A stretch of DNA of 64,000 bases, from the NCBI GenBank assembly GCA_030142905.1, contig JASJOG010000072.1:868001-932000 (forward strand). Direction: 5' to 3'. Origin of the DNA: Heliopora coerulea. Its lineage: Eukaryota > Cnidaria > Anthozoa > Scleralcyonacea > Helioporidae. Both the position numbers and the translations under genes were made by a program. This document shows, piece after piece, positions 47,338 through 62,000 of this stretch. The notes beneath the pieces were generated by a model. It made no database searches, had not been told where the DNA came from, and worked only from the letters and a program-made list of their open reading frames with translations. Within the stretch, counting starts at the first letter, position 1. Each line of letters begins with the position of its first letter.

Positions 47338-47345
47338 GCTGTATG

Positions 47346-48637
47346 CTGTATTCCCCGCACCAGTTGGCACCAAGCGTCGAGGTGATGCTTCACCGGACGA
47401 TTTTCAATGACAATTTTTAATGCAAATGAAGCTCCACAAAAGGTCGCCACGTTTCAATCTTGCGTTGTGCAGTTCACATAACAAACTATCATTATAAACG
47501 TTAAAAATTATTTCGTGTTTCATCGCCAACAGATTTACGACGCCATTAGGGGAATTGGCCTTTTCGTGGAAGAAAAGGAAGCTTATTTACAAAAACTCAT
47601 TTTAAAATGGGGCACAAATTAGAGAGGCCGCTTAATCGAATCATTACGTTAAGACCTGTTGGGCAGCTTTTATGGTAGTCGTTCAACTTGTTATTACTGG
47701 GTGTTTTGTATTCTTGCTTTTTTCTCTTCTTTTATTTGAGAAGGTTAATCATGATTCAGTATTCTTACTTTATGTGTATATAATATATAACTGTATTTGT
47801 CATCCACCACGTTTAATATTAGAGCCAGAGTACTTAACCATTAAAGACATTCAAAATGTCAGTTCTCCACGTGAACGTGTAATTTGTACAAATTTAACTG
47901 TAAGAAGTCTGAATGTAATAATGTTTTATAAAGATGTAAAATATATTTTACTAGTTTGAAAAAATAAACTGTTTTACTGGTATGAACGGTGATGACTTCA
48001 ACATTTTCAATGGGACTGCGACCTGCCAATTTTATAGTTACAGAATACTCTGAGTGGTACATTAGTAATATTTTTAAGTTGAAGTTTGGCTTCTAATCGC
48101 ATGCGAGTCTCTCCCAGCACACGAATACAATCGGGAGTTGATGCAACTTAATAGGGCAACGGCATCAAACAAAGTAGCTGAAGTCGGGGGTGGGGCAGAG
48201 GGCTGCAGCCCCCCAAGCTAGGGAACCTTAGCCCCGCTGTCGGCAAGCTATATCAGTATTCTCTGGACACTGGAGTAACAGCGTTAAAGGTCGATCCTTT
48301 CGTTATAGCTTCTTGAAACACCTCTCTAATCGGTGTAATTAGGGGCGTTGATTCGAAATAGACTGCGACCAATTTAAGTGGAATCTATAACCTCTCAAAC
48401 GGCCCACTTGTCATTGAAATGTGTCCACCACGTTTCACATCACCTGGTCTAAGGAGCCAGTGAATTTCTGGTTGAGACTTAAATTAGAAAAGTTGATCTG
48501 TGCAAGGCTTACGGGACCTCACCCAGGCCAGCCTCACCACGCCTCAAGCAAGCAAAGTATGTATTACACGAAGTTTCAGCGAGTAGAAGGCGTACCGCTG
48601 ACATGAAGATCTCGACACTCCACACGTGGTTTTGTTA
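47346..48637. other. intergenic, nothing recognised
   Basis: AT-rich, no gene. A GC-rich patch at 48185-48240 (GGGCTGCAGCCCCCC) has a short palindrome and may be another MITE remnant. Confidence 0.45.
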
Positions 48638-49004
48638 GAACGTAACCACTGAGACCAGCAAACCGTGTGGAGACTGGGACTGCAAAATTAAGTATTTAGT
48701 TTACCTGTCCTCTCTCCTAAGATTGAGGCCAATCTTGAAATGTCAATGGTTTTAAGATTCAAAATTATCCTAAATGTAAGGATGGTTAGGATTAGGGTTA
48801 GAGTTAGGGTTAGGATTCGGATTAAGATTAGGATTCTAACCCTAACCCTAATGCTAACCCTAATCCTTACCGTTTACTTGTTACCCCTGGTGACATTTTA
48901 GCATAACCCCCAACGATTTTTTCCCAAAAGTTATCAGATAAATAAAATATTCCATTTTCCAGTCCCAGTCCCCACACGGTCACATGGTCTCGGTGGTTAC
49001 GTTC
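48638..49004. mobile_element. MITE with inverted telomere-like core
   Basis: Terminal inverted repeats of about 45 bases start GAACGTAACCACTGAGACCA and pair with the right end TGGTCTCGGTGGTTACGTTC. Between them lie GGTTAGGATTAGGGTTAGAG and its mirror CTAACCCTAACCCTAATGCT, i.e. TTAGGG-type units in one half and CCCTAA in the other, forming a second nested inverted repeat. It is 367 bp. No convincing target duplication was found. Confidence 0.8.
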
Positions 49005-49785
49005 CAGTGCCGACCTTTTGCTGCAGACTGAAAGAGAAATAAACATTGTGAGAGTTATCAGAGTGAATATGTAAATTTGGATTTAGTGATGTTCAGCCTT
49101 ACAAGCATATTTGGTTGGATAACCACAGCTGTAGGTTCTACAGTGTTCAAGGAAGAGGTAGACGACTACAATGAACTGGCAGGCACGAATTTCTATTTCC
49201 CTTAAAATTTCTATTTCCTTAGCTGTAGGTCATGTTATGAATAGTACCCTTATAAGTCTTGGAAGACTGAACTGAACACCCGTGTCCAGAATAGTCCACC
49301 CCTCATATCTATGTTAAAATATGAAATATGAACACAGCACAACACTATGTCTAAAGAGTATCGTTTGTTATTACCTTTTTAATATTTGATGGTTCCAAAA
49401 AGATTAGTTTAGACTCTTAAAAGAACCATCTACACCAGCCGTTGCGTGAGATGACTGTCTGCAACGTCCCTGCAACAACAATGCACAACGTGCCGCCAGC
49501 ACATCACTGGCAGTTACAGCTATGGAAACCTGAATTGTGGCAGGTTTTGAACTAAACCTTATTTTGAGGCAAAAGAAGAGATCAATTTAGAAGTAGCATA
49601 TAGCATTCTACTCAGTTTTATGCATTTCTGACTTATTCTTTGTCATTTAAACTTTCTTGATCTGAGAGGCAATTTTCTATTGTATATTATACATGGAAAA
49701 ATATTGGTATGTGATTTACTTAAATACCATACTGCTATGCAACCTCCTGATGTTCTTTAGTTAACCTGTATTTCCCAGTCTTGCT

Positions 49786-49973
49786 CAGTGGCATAACAGA
49801 ACTACTGGGGGCCCTTAGGAGATTTTTGTTTGGGGCCTCATCACCTTCCTTGGTATAGACATATATTTCAAGACTTGAATCTCAATTGTCTTTACAGATT
49901 CATTGGGGGCCCCTTAGAGATTGGGGGCTCCTAGGAGTTGCTTTAACCTTGACCATAGTCCGTTACGCCACTG
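49786..49973. mobile_element. hAT-like MITE (CAGTGGCRTAAC ends)
   Basis: The ends CAGTGGCATAACAGAACTAC and the complement CAGTGGCGTAACGGACTATG pair with few mismatches. A perfect 8-bp duplication GTCTTGCT flanks it (49778-49785 and 49974-49981). It is 188 bp, with GGGGGCCC blocks inside. It lies just before the first mapped EXD3 exon. Confidence 0.9.
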
Positions 49974-50073
49974 GTCTTGCTTTACCTTTTTATGTCTCAC
50001 CATAGTGTGAGTTCTTTAATTCATTAGTTGCTGTACTGTTTATTGCATTCCTTTTCTCATTACTTTTCTCAAG

Positions 50074-53000
50074 CAAAGATTGAGAAAGATAAAGGATTTT
50101 TAAAAGATGGTAATTTGGTAATTCATTCTTTAGAACCTGACCTATATGCTACATCAGCTGAAGTGGCATCTGACAGTACTGATGATGATGTTTTTCAGTA
50201 TTCTGGTATGGAGGATTGGGACAAAGAAATTTCATTGTTGCAGACCAAGGAGGTGGCAGATTTATGTGTTAAAAAGCCATTTTCTGGGACATCAATTAAA
50301 TCTGAAGAAAGAATGCAAGAACACCATATCTGCACTGATTCAAGTCAAAGTATTAAGATTGATGGGCCAAAAACAAGTATTTTTAGTTCTAATAATGCTA
50401 TATTTGATGATGTTTACCAACCTGTCACTGAGGAAGTTGTTCCACATGAGACAAACACTTCACAAGAATACTTATCCTATAAAGAAGAGTATAATGGAAA
50501 GAATGTATCAGTTTCCCATACTATATGTCAAGTGCATCAGGAACCACATTTGCAACACAGAGATTATAATGCACCATTACAAGAGGATTACCAGCTGGAG
50601 AACCAATATTTTGGTAACTGTGGAACTGACACCCAACCTGATTCTGGGGATTTGACTTTTACACTTCCACAAGGGATACAAAATGTTAGTGAATGGCCTG
50701 ATGCAAATGAAGACTTATATGATTGGAGTTTCATGGAAAAGCTTAACAACCTTGAAACAGTGTTTTCATTACCTGATAAGGAAATGTTTTTAACATTGCT
50801 GAAGGAAACTCTTCAATTGGTTACATCCCCATATTCATTTCTTCTTTACTTAGTGGAAAACCACTATTCAAAGGTTACTGAGGGGAAAAACTCAATGGCT
50901 CACGTTGCTTTGTCACAGTTTCAGAAATGGCACAATGAGGAACCATTCTCAAATTTAAGTCCAAATAAAATGGAGAGAGATCGTGCTTTGTGGATTGTCA
51001 CAACCCACAAGCTGTACCTGTTTGATTTGTGTAATAAAGTGTTTAAACTTGATAGCAAGGGGAATGAATTTCTCCAACGACACATATATTATCTGCTAAA
51101 GAACAAGAGGAGATATAAAGAAGTAAGTTGTGGCTCTTTAGAAGAACTTGGTTTATCCAAAATCAATAACTTCTCCACAAGGAAAGTTTCAGATTCAAAT
51201 GCCCTCACATGCAGTGAAAAGTAATTTTTCCATCTTTTAAAAGTGGTATAGTTATTATTTTATATTAGGTTGCATGGTTCCTGTTGCTTGCCTCTGCAAT
51301 GTGGTCAAACAGGTTATTTCAGACTAAGTTAGAGGATCCAGGTGCACTGGCAGGTACTTCAAGGCAATCCAGCAGGTTTTTTAACATTACCAACAAATAG
51401 CAAGTCTTCTGTTTGTATTTGATAACTTGCTTTCTGTTCTGTTTCTGTGTAAAGCCGCCAGCCAACCCCTGTGTAAGCAGGGAAAACAGCCATAAAATGA
51501 CTGTTGTTGTTGTTGTTCAATTGTCTGATGAATAGATTATTCATTAGAAGGTGTTGAAAAATGTGGTGATAGCTGTCTTGGAGGTGATTGGGAGTCAGAT
51601 TGAACATAACTTTCAAGTACATGAATTAATTCATCTTTATCAACTAAAATGCCTTCCACTATTCTTACTTTCTCAGGCAGTTACTATTGCTACCAAGCTG
51701 CATTTACAGCCATATTTTCAACCAATGGAGGTACAGAAAGTGGCATCTAGTTTACTGTCTTTCTTCAGTTAGATATATTAAATACTTGCAGTAGAAATGC
51801 ATGTGTTTCTATTACTAGATCTTGCTGCCACTTGTCATACTGAACAAAGTCCAGCTTGCAGAAAGGTTTTTAAGTTCTATTATCTCTTTACTTTTGTGAA
51901 AATGCACCATTTCTTGGTATGGTGCTTTTTTATCTTATATGTTTTCATTTTCTTGTCAGTTATGTATCTGATTGTCCATGGCAACAAAGAGCATTTGTGA
52001 GCATGTTGGATAGATTGTGTGTTATGACAGATGAGAGACTTGAGTCACTTGCAAGGTAAGAAGCATAATGATAAGGCAATAATAATGGATTGTGCTATGA
52101 TGGTTAAATGGATTAAATATAAATAATAATAAATAATAATAAATAATGGATCGTGCTATGATGGTTAAATGGTTGCCAGCAAACTTGCACAAACTATCCC
52201 TGGGGGATACATAGGTCAAAGAAATATCCAAATATAGTTTCTATGGCAACCATGTTTGTTTGATGCATACTGTATCAGAAATTATCAACTGCAGTTGTGA
52301 GATAATCAAAAGTGCAAAATAATCATAACTCTGAAAATTGAAAGGACTTTTGTATTCTAAGTTTCAACTAACTCTTAGTCATTTGTGTGCATTGATTTGT
52401 ACATTCTTTTACATGTTTTTCAGTGAAATGATACCAACCAAACCTGCAAACTGTAAAATAACCCAGGCATCCTTGACAAAATTAGGGGAAAGAATGATTA
52501 AGAAATTCAAACTTGATCCAAGTATGTGTTAAAGCAGTTTCAACAAGTTACTTTTTGTGGCAGGAACATTTTTTATCATCCCTTGGGGAAGTAAATACTC
52601 AGAATGCTCGTCGTCTGAAGATTTTATGTGGAATTAATGGTTTAGTCATTGCTGAGAGGCTCTAATCAGGTTTAAAGTTGGAAACAACCATAGTTTTCTG
52701 ACAAAGAGGGTTGGCTGCTGTTGGATGGTTGTTGAACCGTTGCCCACTGCTTCGATGGCATATGCAGTCTTTAAAAATACAAGAGAAGGCCATGCTTGAC
52801 TATCCAATGGTTGGGCAAAAAACTTCTTAAAGGTTGCTGGTTTGAGAACATGCAAAAAAACACATCTTATGGCGTGTTTTCTTATCTTCAAACACATCAT
52901 TTCCGTTGGGTAACACATCTACTGATGTGTAAACGTTAAAGTTAAAACACGTTAAAATATGTTAATTTGACACCCAAGAAGGCGCGTTGATTTGAGGATT

Positions 53001-56000
53001 GAAATGTGTTTTACCTCAGCTTAACACAGTTGTCTTAACAGTGTACAGGGACGGATCTAGGATTTTGCGGAATGGGGAGTGTGGCAGGCCGGGTGAGGTT
53101 TCAGGTTTTTGACAAGTGGGTGTTACCAGCCCATTGGTTATTCTAGATATTTATGGATGTGATGGTTCCTTTATCACGTAAATGACGTGTAAAATGAAAG
53201 GGAAAAATGCAAATAAAGTTTATGTACGCATAGAGACTATGGAAAGGAATCCTTACATTGTTTTGTGGCTCAGGAGGGGGTGTTAAATCTCCTGAACCCT
53301 CCCCTTGGATCCGCTACTGAGTGTAGATAAGTACATGTCTCATCAGTGGGAATTATAGCATAACAACGTATATTGTCGCTAAAGTTTGCCACCTTGCAAA
53401 TGGATAATGTAACTTACCACTTCTCCCTGTGGAGTTAAGCCACTTCGCCTTTAAATTTTGAACGACATGTGAAAAGAAATATCTAGCAAGTATCCGTTGC
53501 TTGACCGTTACTAACTGCTCCACTATTTGTTGGATTGTTTAGATGATTTTCCAGAGTTATTTAAATCGAAGAATACAAATGGCTTATGCTATCTTCTGCA
53601 TCAACGACAGAAAGACGTAAGTGGGACGTGGAACGGCGAAGGTTTAAGAAAGTTCCGTTGAGTAGTTAATGTGGAGCTCATTTTGATTAAGTTTATGAGG
53701 TGATTGCATCGGACTTACCTCGAGTTTTCCAGTCGAGTGAGGGAATTGGTTTAACTTTCACTACTGGGATTTTTCAGTAGTTATCGCTTGCAAGATTGGA
53801 GTATGGATTACTTTGCGAAGCTTGTGTGAAAATCTGCTATAACATTTCAAATAACATTTGCACTTAACAGCGTGAACATAACGGGAAGTCGATTAATCAC
53901 CTCGTAAAACTTTAGAATTGACTTAGGACTCGACTACAGCACATAAGACTTTTCAGTTACTGAATCTTGGCTGATGAGATATGTTGAAAACTCTGGTTGT
54001 ATCTTATTTGACATTTTGTAGCTGATTGTAGGTTAGATTAAAGCCGTTAGAAAGAGAATCGAAGTAAGTTTAATCAAGCTGTCTGAAAGACTTGCTAAGT
54101 GAAGTAAACTTACTTTGATTCAATTCGTAAGACTTGTTTTTTGCAGGGGGGACGGTCTGGTAAAAAGTGGGATGACTTGATCGAGGTAAGACGTTGGTTC
54201 TAATTGCTGTATGTTGGATATTTGATGTTACTGTTGTCATTGTTGTTGTTGTCGTTATTGTTGTCGTTGTTGTTGTTGTCGTTGTTGTTGTCGTCGTTAT
54301 TGTTGTTGTCGTCGTCGTCATTGTTGTTGTCGTCGTTGTCGTTGTTGTTGTCGTCGTTGTTATTGTTGTTGTAATTGTTGTCGTTGTTGTCGTAGTTGTC
54401 GTTGTTGTTGTCGTTGTTGTTATCGTCGTTGTTGTCGTTGTTGTTGCTGTTGTCGTCGCTGTTGTCGTCATCGTCGTCGTCCTAGTTGTTAACGTTCTCA
54501 CTCCTTTTGTCTCTGCTGTGGCTGTTTTTGTTGCGTCTTGTTGCTTTCTTATTATTATTCTTGTTAATATGTTCTTCACGTTAATACTAACGCGTTGGTT
54601 ATTTCATGTCCATTTAGAGGTGTGTCGGCAACAACTTGTGCTTGCAACAAACTCTTGTTAAACTACTTACCGACTTCGGAGATACGGACGAAGCCAGGAG
54701 ATGGGCTTGTTTCTACCAGTTACCATGTGAACACGGCCTACGTTTACAAGAAAACCCAGTGAGGTACGCGTAGTTCGACATTGGTCAACTTTTTAACCTA
54801 CATTTATGCTTTCCTAATAACTTTTCCTTCAGAAGCAACCCACTCTCCTTAAATTTGCGTCATTAAAATAGGAACAGAGGCGATAAAGTTATTTATTTTC
54901 ATTTAAATTTAATTTTTATTTCATTTTAGAATTTCGACTAAAAATAGAATAAAAATGAAAGAGAAGTATTAGTTCAGTTCAATTGAAAATGACTTTTTTA
55001 AATTTATTTTTTATATTTATTTTTTTCTTTTTATCTTATTTTCGTTTTAAAATAACAACGTGCAAGATTTCAGCGTATGTATTGCGCGTGTAATCACGTT
55101 TAGGAGTTTCTATGTGCATGTGTACAATTATGTGAAGTATACGTGACTGGTGAAAAAAAGCTTCTTGTTTCTTTCTCGTCGTATTTTCAAAATCAGTTTT
55201 GAATGTAAAGAAGATTGGGAGAAAGAAATAATGCAAAGTGAAGAAGAATTCACTAGACTGAACCTACAAGACCACCACTGGAAAGAACGCTCGAATAGCG
55301 AGTGTGAACTTGATAACAGTGGTTTATATTCCAGTAAACCGGAAAGACTTGTGGGAAACGAATATGTTGGACGGCCATCCACGGCGTATCTTGCTCTTGA
55401 AATACCAATGCAAAAGATACATTTTGTCGACAATTACAAGTCACTTCGTCGGTGTCAAAGAGCGATTTCAAAGGTGTGTTGAATTTTTTTTGGTTTTGAG
55501 GAACGTTTGTTCTAACAATAACTAGTTTCCCCGATGACTTTTAAAAAGCTTACGCAAAGAAATGATTGTATAATTCTTGGAATAGCACCCAAAGAAGGTA
55601 GCATTTTCGTAGGCAGACTTTGAATGAATCCACCAAAGCTTTATCCTGTGAAGTGTGAGTGTTAGGACCCAAGCCAGCGAATAGCTGCAAGGTTTGTGAC
55701 AGGGACATGGAAGCCAGCGTTCCCGGTCAATCCAATACTAGAATGTGCTTCCTTAAGGCCCTGCAGAAATGCTCGAGAGCCCATATTTGTAGTTGCCCGT
55801 CTTTAGGAAAACAGTGGACGTGATATTGGTTTGTACAATCTATCGTGCACCAATCGTTTATTCTTTACTATTTTTTTTTAATCTTAAAAGCCCGGCGTGA
55901 CACTTGGATTTGATGCCGAATGGAAACCGCAAATGTGCCAAGCAGGTTTAGCACAAAGGTATCTTTGATGAAGTACACGTTTGAAGATAAAGTATACGTA

Positions 56001-59000
56001 GATAACATATAGATATAGACATAGGCGTAGATGTAGGGGTATGTGAACCCATAGCATGGACATGAACTTACCCGTAGACATCAGAGGACTTAGGTATTAT
56101 TCATTCTTTGATTTTTTTTAATTTGTCTTATACTAGCCTGCTACAATAATATTTTGTTAGCTTGTGTTGACCAATAATTGACTGTATACAGTTCTATATC
56201 AGTTTCATTTTGTACTTCTTGTATTGTTTGTATTGACTTCAAGACCGTTGTTAGCGTTTATTTGGGACTTTTTAAATCTCTTTTTCAAGATTGTCCATCG
56301 TACAACTATCACTTCGAGACACAGTTTATATTCTGGACGTCAGTGCTTTGGCTGAGATAATTCCTGAGCCTTCAATGTTAGCTTTCGGGAATGCTGTTTT
56401 TGCCAATGAAAATGTTTTGAAATTAGGTAATAAATGTACAGTATTGATTACTTATTAACCAAGTGTGGGGTCTGTCGAGTAATAAGCAGTCTGTTGTTGT
56501 TAATCCATTGCAAAACAAACCTGAATCTGGTTTGTTTGTCTTTAAGTCAACTCGGAAATTTTCCCGACAAAACTTGCCAGTCCATAGGGAAAATGTATTG
56601 CATGGCAAGGCAGCCAATCAACGGGCGTCTTTTGGGCTCACTTATCATATCCTTACATATTTTGCATTTTCTACTTTAAGCTAACCCAGGGCCAAATAAA
56701 TGATTTATTGAGTGCCACTTCGCAAGTGAAAATGTAAAAACAGGCTTAGCCACAAACGGAAAAACCTTGTACTATTTGACCTTGAATTGTTTTTTATAGG
56801 CTATGGAGTGGAGTCAGACTTTAGAGCTCTGGTAACAACGTTACCTGTCATGGAGAAAGCCATTAAGAAGATGAAACGATTTGTTGATCTATGTACGTTG
56901 AGTCAGCTGGTAAGTAAATTGAAACTATCCTAGATCGTGTTTGTTTGCCTTGCCTCCATTGTCTCAGGTAACGAAGATCAAAAAAGACAAGTAATTCCCG
57001 ATCATTTAACCTCAGGAATGAATTATATCCGGTCACGTATTCGTCAGAAAGTGATCTCCGGTCATTTATAGCTGGCGATGAATGTAGGGTTGGTTAATCC
57101 ACTGTCTTAACGTGCACGAGCTTTGGTTATATAAGTGCATGAAAAGAGATCAACTTTGTTTGTTCGCGTGTGCCTTGCAGAGAATGCTGTAAACCAAGTT
57201 AAGCCTGGTCCAAGTGCGAAAATTGTTTTTTCGGACCGTCCATGATGACCGCCAATCTAATCTTAAGAGTCTTGAGAATTGGAATTATCTCTCTTTTAAC
57301 GTTAACCACAGACGGTTGCTGAGTTCCTCAGGATCGTTAGAAACAAGAACAAAACTGTTAACGATTGTCTGCAATTCTTACGACAAGCGTGTGCCAGATT
57401 TTAGCAATGAAATCTGTATTCTAAGCAAAAACGACTTTGCTTTAGGTTAGCCAAGACTACCGATCTCATGTGGTAGACATTAGCGACCCTCTCACGGCCG
57501 TTTTTGTTTTTTCAATTTTAAATTGTTTTGCAGCTGTTTGAAATTCCTGTTATCAAGAAAAAGATTGACAAAACAACGAAATCCCTTATGAGCTATGGCC
57601 ACCTTAGTGAAAAGGGATTAAGTCTGTTGGTTCGTCAGTGCCTTGGTTTACCGTTGGACAAAACCTATCAGTTGTCAGATTGGGAACAGCGACCGCTGCT
57701 TGAGAAACAAATTGTGTATGCAGGTAAGATTATTTATAATATAAGACTTTGCTGATTGGGGTGGCTAAAGTCAATACCAGGGATGGATCTACTGTCGAAT
57801 ATTTTTCACCTTAAGCAAATTTTTAAAAAGCACTGAACAGGGAGTGGGTGACCCTAAGCATCCCCTTCATTCCCTCTTTGCTAAATTTCAGAGCAAATGA
57901 ACATTTGCGGGATTGATTTGAGAGCAGATCCTGAAATGGTTCTTAAAAATGACCAACTTGCACAGTAAAAGTGGGAAGTTTTAGTCTTCTATTATTATTA
58001 AGTGCCATGATTCAATATTTAACAAAAAGAACTGGGAAATATAAATGTTTATTTAAAAGTTTATTATGTTCAGGATGAAATTACAATAAAAAGGTTGACT
58101 TAAATGAAGGCAAGTAAAACACTCCAATGCAACGATTCAATGCTACACTCTTGCTATGCACATGCAAACTTAGGACTAAATAATACACAAAGTGTGTAAT
58201 GATCCACATGAAATATGTTATGACCCCAAAGAAGTAGAGCTGTGCAGACAGTTTCCAAATTGCTCAGACCTGTTAAAGGAAGCGCATGAAAATAGATAAA
58301 AAATACAAAAAAGGATAGGTGCTTTCACCAAGGCAAACAATAATGACAGCCCTTAAAAAGAGGACACGGTTCACTGATTTGATTAACTCAGAGACACAGC
58401 GCAAACCACAATAACGGCGTGTAGGGAATCGGGTTTCAAATAATACTCGAATATCACATTAAATGGTAATACTAATTTATGATAATAACCAGCAGTAACA
58501 TGTTGGACCAGTTTGGGAACATTTGTCAGTAATTATTACAACTAGAATTTCTATTTGAATTATAATTTCTATCACAATTATAATTTCTATCACATTTATA
58601 ATTTCTATTACATTTATAATTTCTACTACAATTATAATTTCTATCACAATTATAATTTGTATTACAATTATAACTTCTATTACAATTATAATTTGTATTA
58701 TAATGGATGTAGATCTAGGCCCCAAAATATTATGCAGGCTGTTCTCGTACAATAGAAGTTCATTGGGCGTCAAACAAGTGCCACTGTATATCGCCGACGA
58801 CAAACTATTTGAAAGCATCATACAGTTGAAAACATTCAAATTAGCTCTGTGGCAGTCATATTTGAAGACTGCGGAACCGTTTCTGAAGAAAGGGCTTTCT
58901 TCGGTAGTTTTCTCTACACCGATGCAGCGCAGCATATAGAAATCTTCATGTTCAGTTAGGCAAAATTGGCTCACAAGACCATTTATTTCACAGAGTTTCA

Positions 59001-62000
59001 ATCACATGATTACCTGTAGTCTCGGCAAGTTAGAAAGAAAAATACAAAGTAATGCCTCTACACCAACCGGTGCTTCTGTTAAAAAGACCAACTCCTAATT
59101 TTGGCCAATCAGAGACCTCCAAACAAATCACAGATTCGGCAAAACTTCGGCAAACCAATCACCGTCCATGATAGAGGCACTCAAAGTAATTTAACCAATC
59201 ACAAGGATTGATATTAGCACGAAGTTAGGCAAAATGACTGATATTTGAATAACATAACACCAACTACGGCCACGTCATTCGAGCAAAGGAGCAGTTGAAA
59301 TATAAAATTCGAGTGTTTGGTTACCTCAATGTATTTACATTGCTAACACAATGCTCGCTAATGCAATGCACGCAAATGCTTCTAGGTTAGACAGTGGATG
59401 TAGCAAAGACGACGACTTTGATAAACTGCGGTGAACATGTCATCATGCAAATTAAAATCGCTTCGATCGGCTGTGAATCAGGTTAAGCAGTTGTCTTATT
59501 TGCCTAACCCTAAATCCACCCCTGAATACTATGGTTTCTCTTACCTGACATCATCTTCAGAACAATAACGGCAGTAGTGCTTAACCAATTCCTTTCATAC
59601 AATAAATAGTATTCTACACACATCTTTATTGGTCGTTGTTACACTGAGGTCTATCAGAGTAAGGATACACCGATGGTTTTACTTAAACAGTGAACCAATC
59701 ACATCTCTACACTTGATATCACAAGCCAATGACGTAGCTTCAATTCTATAGATCAAGGATCACACCTGTGACCACTGGGCGAGAACACAGTAACAGATCC
59801 AGTCCAGTGTAACTGCTACACTTGCTTTGTAGATAAACATAAAATTAAGTAATGGTATAAAACCCAGTTGGTTTGTTTCCTAACTATATTTCTCTTCAAC
59901 TATCGTGTGTTTTCCAGCTCTCGATGCCCGTTGTCTCATTGACGTCTTCGATGTGCTGAATAAGTGGATGGTCGAAGAGAAGATAGAAATTGATTTAAAT
60001 GAATGCACTCCAAGGCTACCTTGGCTTTTCCCGAAGAAAAGAAGGTATGGTTGGTTGGTGGGCGGTCCGTGTGTCACTGAATAAGCAAGGGGTGAAGAGT
60101 ATTTGAATCGAAGAATTACAGAAGGGAAGAAACAGAGAATAAAGATAAGAGGATTGAGTAAATGGGAAGTAAAGATGAGGAAAGAAAAGAAAGGGAATTG
60201 AAGGGAAGGTAAGGGCAGAAAAAGGGCAGATAAAAAGAGGGAAAGTAAATGGGGGATGGGGCCAGGAAAGAACAGAAAGGAAGTGACAGGGGAACAATGT
60301 AAAAGTGGAGGAAGAAGGAAAGTATTGAAATGAATAGGAGAACAAAGAAGAGGAAATTAAGAAAAAGATACGGGAAAAACAAAAGAAAGAGGAAGAAAAT
60401 TTCAGTGATAGATAGTTATGGTAAAGGAAGAGAGATACGTGCAGAAACTGAGAAGATGAGAGGAGAAAAATGGAGAGAACTAACGAGGTGAAGCAAGGCA
60501 CAGGACAGTGAGGAATGAAGGAGACGTAAAGGACTTGTGATATGGTGAACAGGCACTTACTTCAACATGTTTATCGCCACAGAGGTGCAGTGTTCATATT
60601 GTGGTCATCTGGAGTCACTATACTTTTCTGAACAGGCGTAATATCGGAGAGTGATCATTTTTGCGTTTGTACAGTCCATTTTTGGTGTTTCCTGATTGTT
60701 TCTTCATTAGGAAAGCGAAAGGTAACCTTGGCAAGCAACCCAAACCTGGTTCATCAAACTTTGATCTGGTTAGTTGGTTTACTTTGTTGTGAAAGTGAGA
60801 AAAACCAATGTAGCTTGAATGTTGTTTGGTTTTTCCAACTTAGCAGAGACTCAATCAACCGCCTCTCCAAGGCTCACCAACCTCTCCGCAGAACTTTCGC
60901 GTGGTTGTCGATAACATGCTTCAAGGCTTGGGTCGCTATCTCAGATGTTGTGGCGTGGATGTGGTAATGCTTGAGAATAAAGATGACCACGATAAAGCAG
61001 CACAGGTGAGTTTGGTAAATGAAGTAAACTAGCATTAACGAAGAGATGGCGTTTGCCAACTGCTAGAAAATTCTGTGAGAACAATTGTAAAAACTTGGTG
61101 GAACGTATTTGGTTGCAAAAGTCGAACGTCATGTCTTAGTTGATGCCTTATTTCCCCCCTCCCCAAGCTCTCGCTGTCTTTTCTTGCGTTTACTTGAATA
61201 TCAACTTCCAACGTAGATATTTTTGGCTTGGGTTTTCTACTTTATTATCTACTAGTGCCAGTCCGCATTTCCTCACCAGCTATCCACTAGTGCCAGTTTT
61301 GCGTGCGACATGAAAACTGTGAAAAAATATAACGAAGTGGGTCGTCTTGATTCAACATAAAATTTCTGCGCTGTTTAAGGGAATTTCTGACCTAAAAATC
61401 GTCAGGTACTGAATGGCTTTGTGCTTTAAATAATATCCTTTTTTAACCAAACCTATTTTGCATTGGGTGTGACAATTGCGAATCAGAGCTTTCCTTTGGT
61501 TATTCCCTGTCAAAACCTCCAGTTTTCTGGTATATATTCTTGTCTACTCAAACTTTTGAAGCATGTAAACCCAGGAAGTGTATTCTGAGCACCTGACGGG
61601 AATTGAACAATAAAATTCTTAAAACTGGTGAGAACCTCATTTATTGAGCTTCTTTCAATCGTTCAGATGGCGACCGAAGGTTACAAATGTGTGCTGGACA
61701 CATACGGCACCTGAGAAATGGGTCTACTGTGCCGATAATTATTTATAAACGCGAAGTTTTTTATATTCTTTATATGCCGTTCACTTACTGTCGTTGTGAT
61801 TGGATGTCATAGCATTTTGTATTGCAGATGGCTTGAAGAACTGAATGTAGCTCTGTAAGGGAAAGAGTGATGTCAGATGTGCTATCACCAAACTAAGTTC
61901 TGGCTGGAACATCACAGATTATCCCATGTTCTGTTATTTTACATCTACCTCTGACTTGTTTATTTAGATTGCTCAAAGAGAAGAACGAATCATTCTGACG

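Noticed and set aside
51269..51353. Apparent exon between EXD3 exons 1 and 2
   Set aside because: It has splice-like ends, but exon 1 (ending KRRYKE) joins directly in phase to AVTIATKLHLQP at 51677, the expected family order, and adding this piece breaks the phase.
54070..54661. PolyThr and polyVal open frames on both strands
   Set aside because: Created by the GTT/GTC array in an EXD3 intron; no motif outside the repeat.
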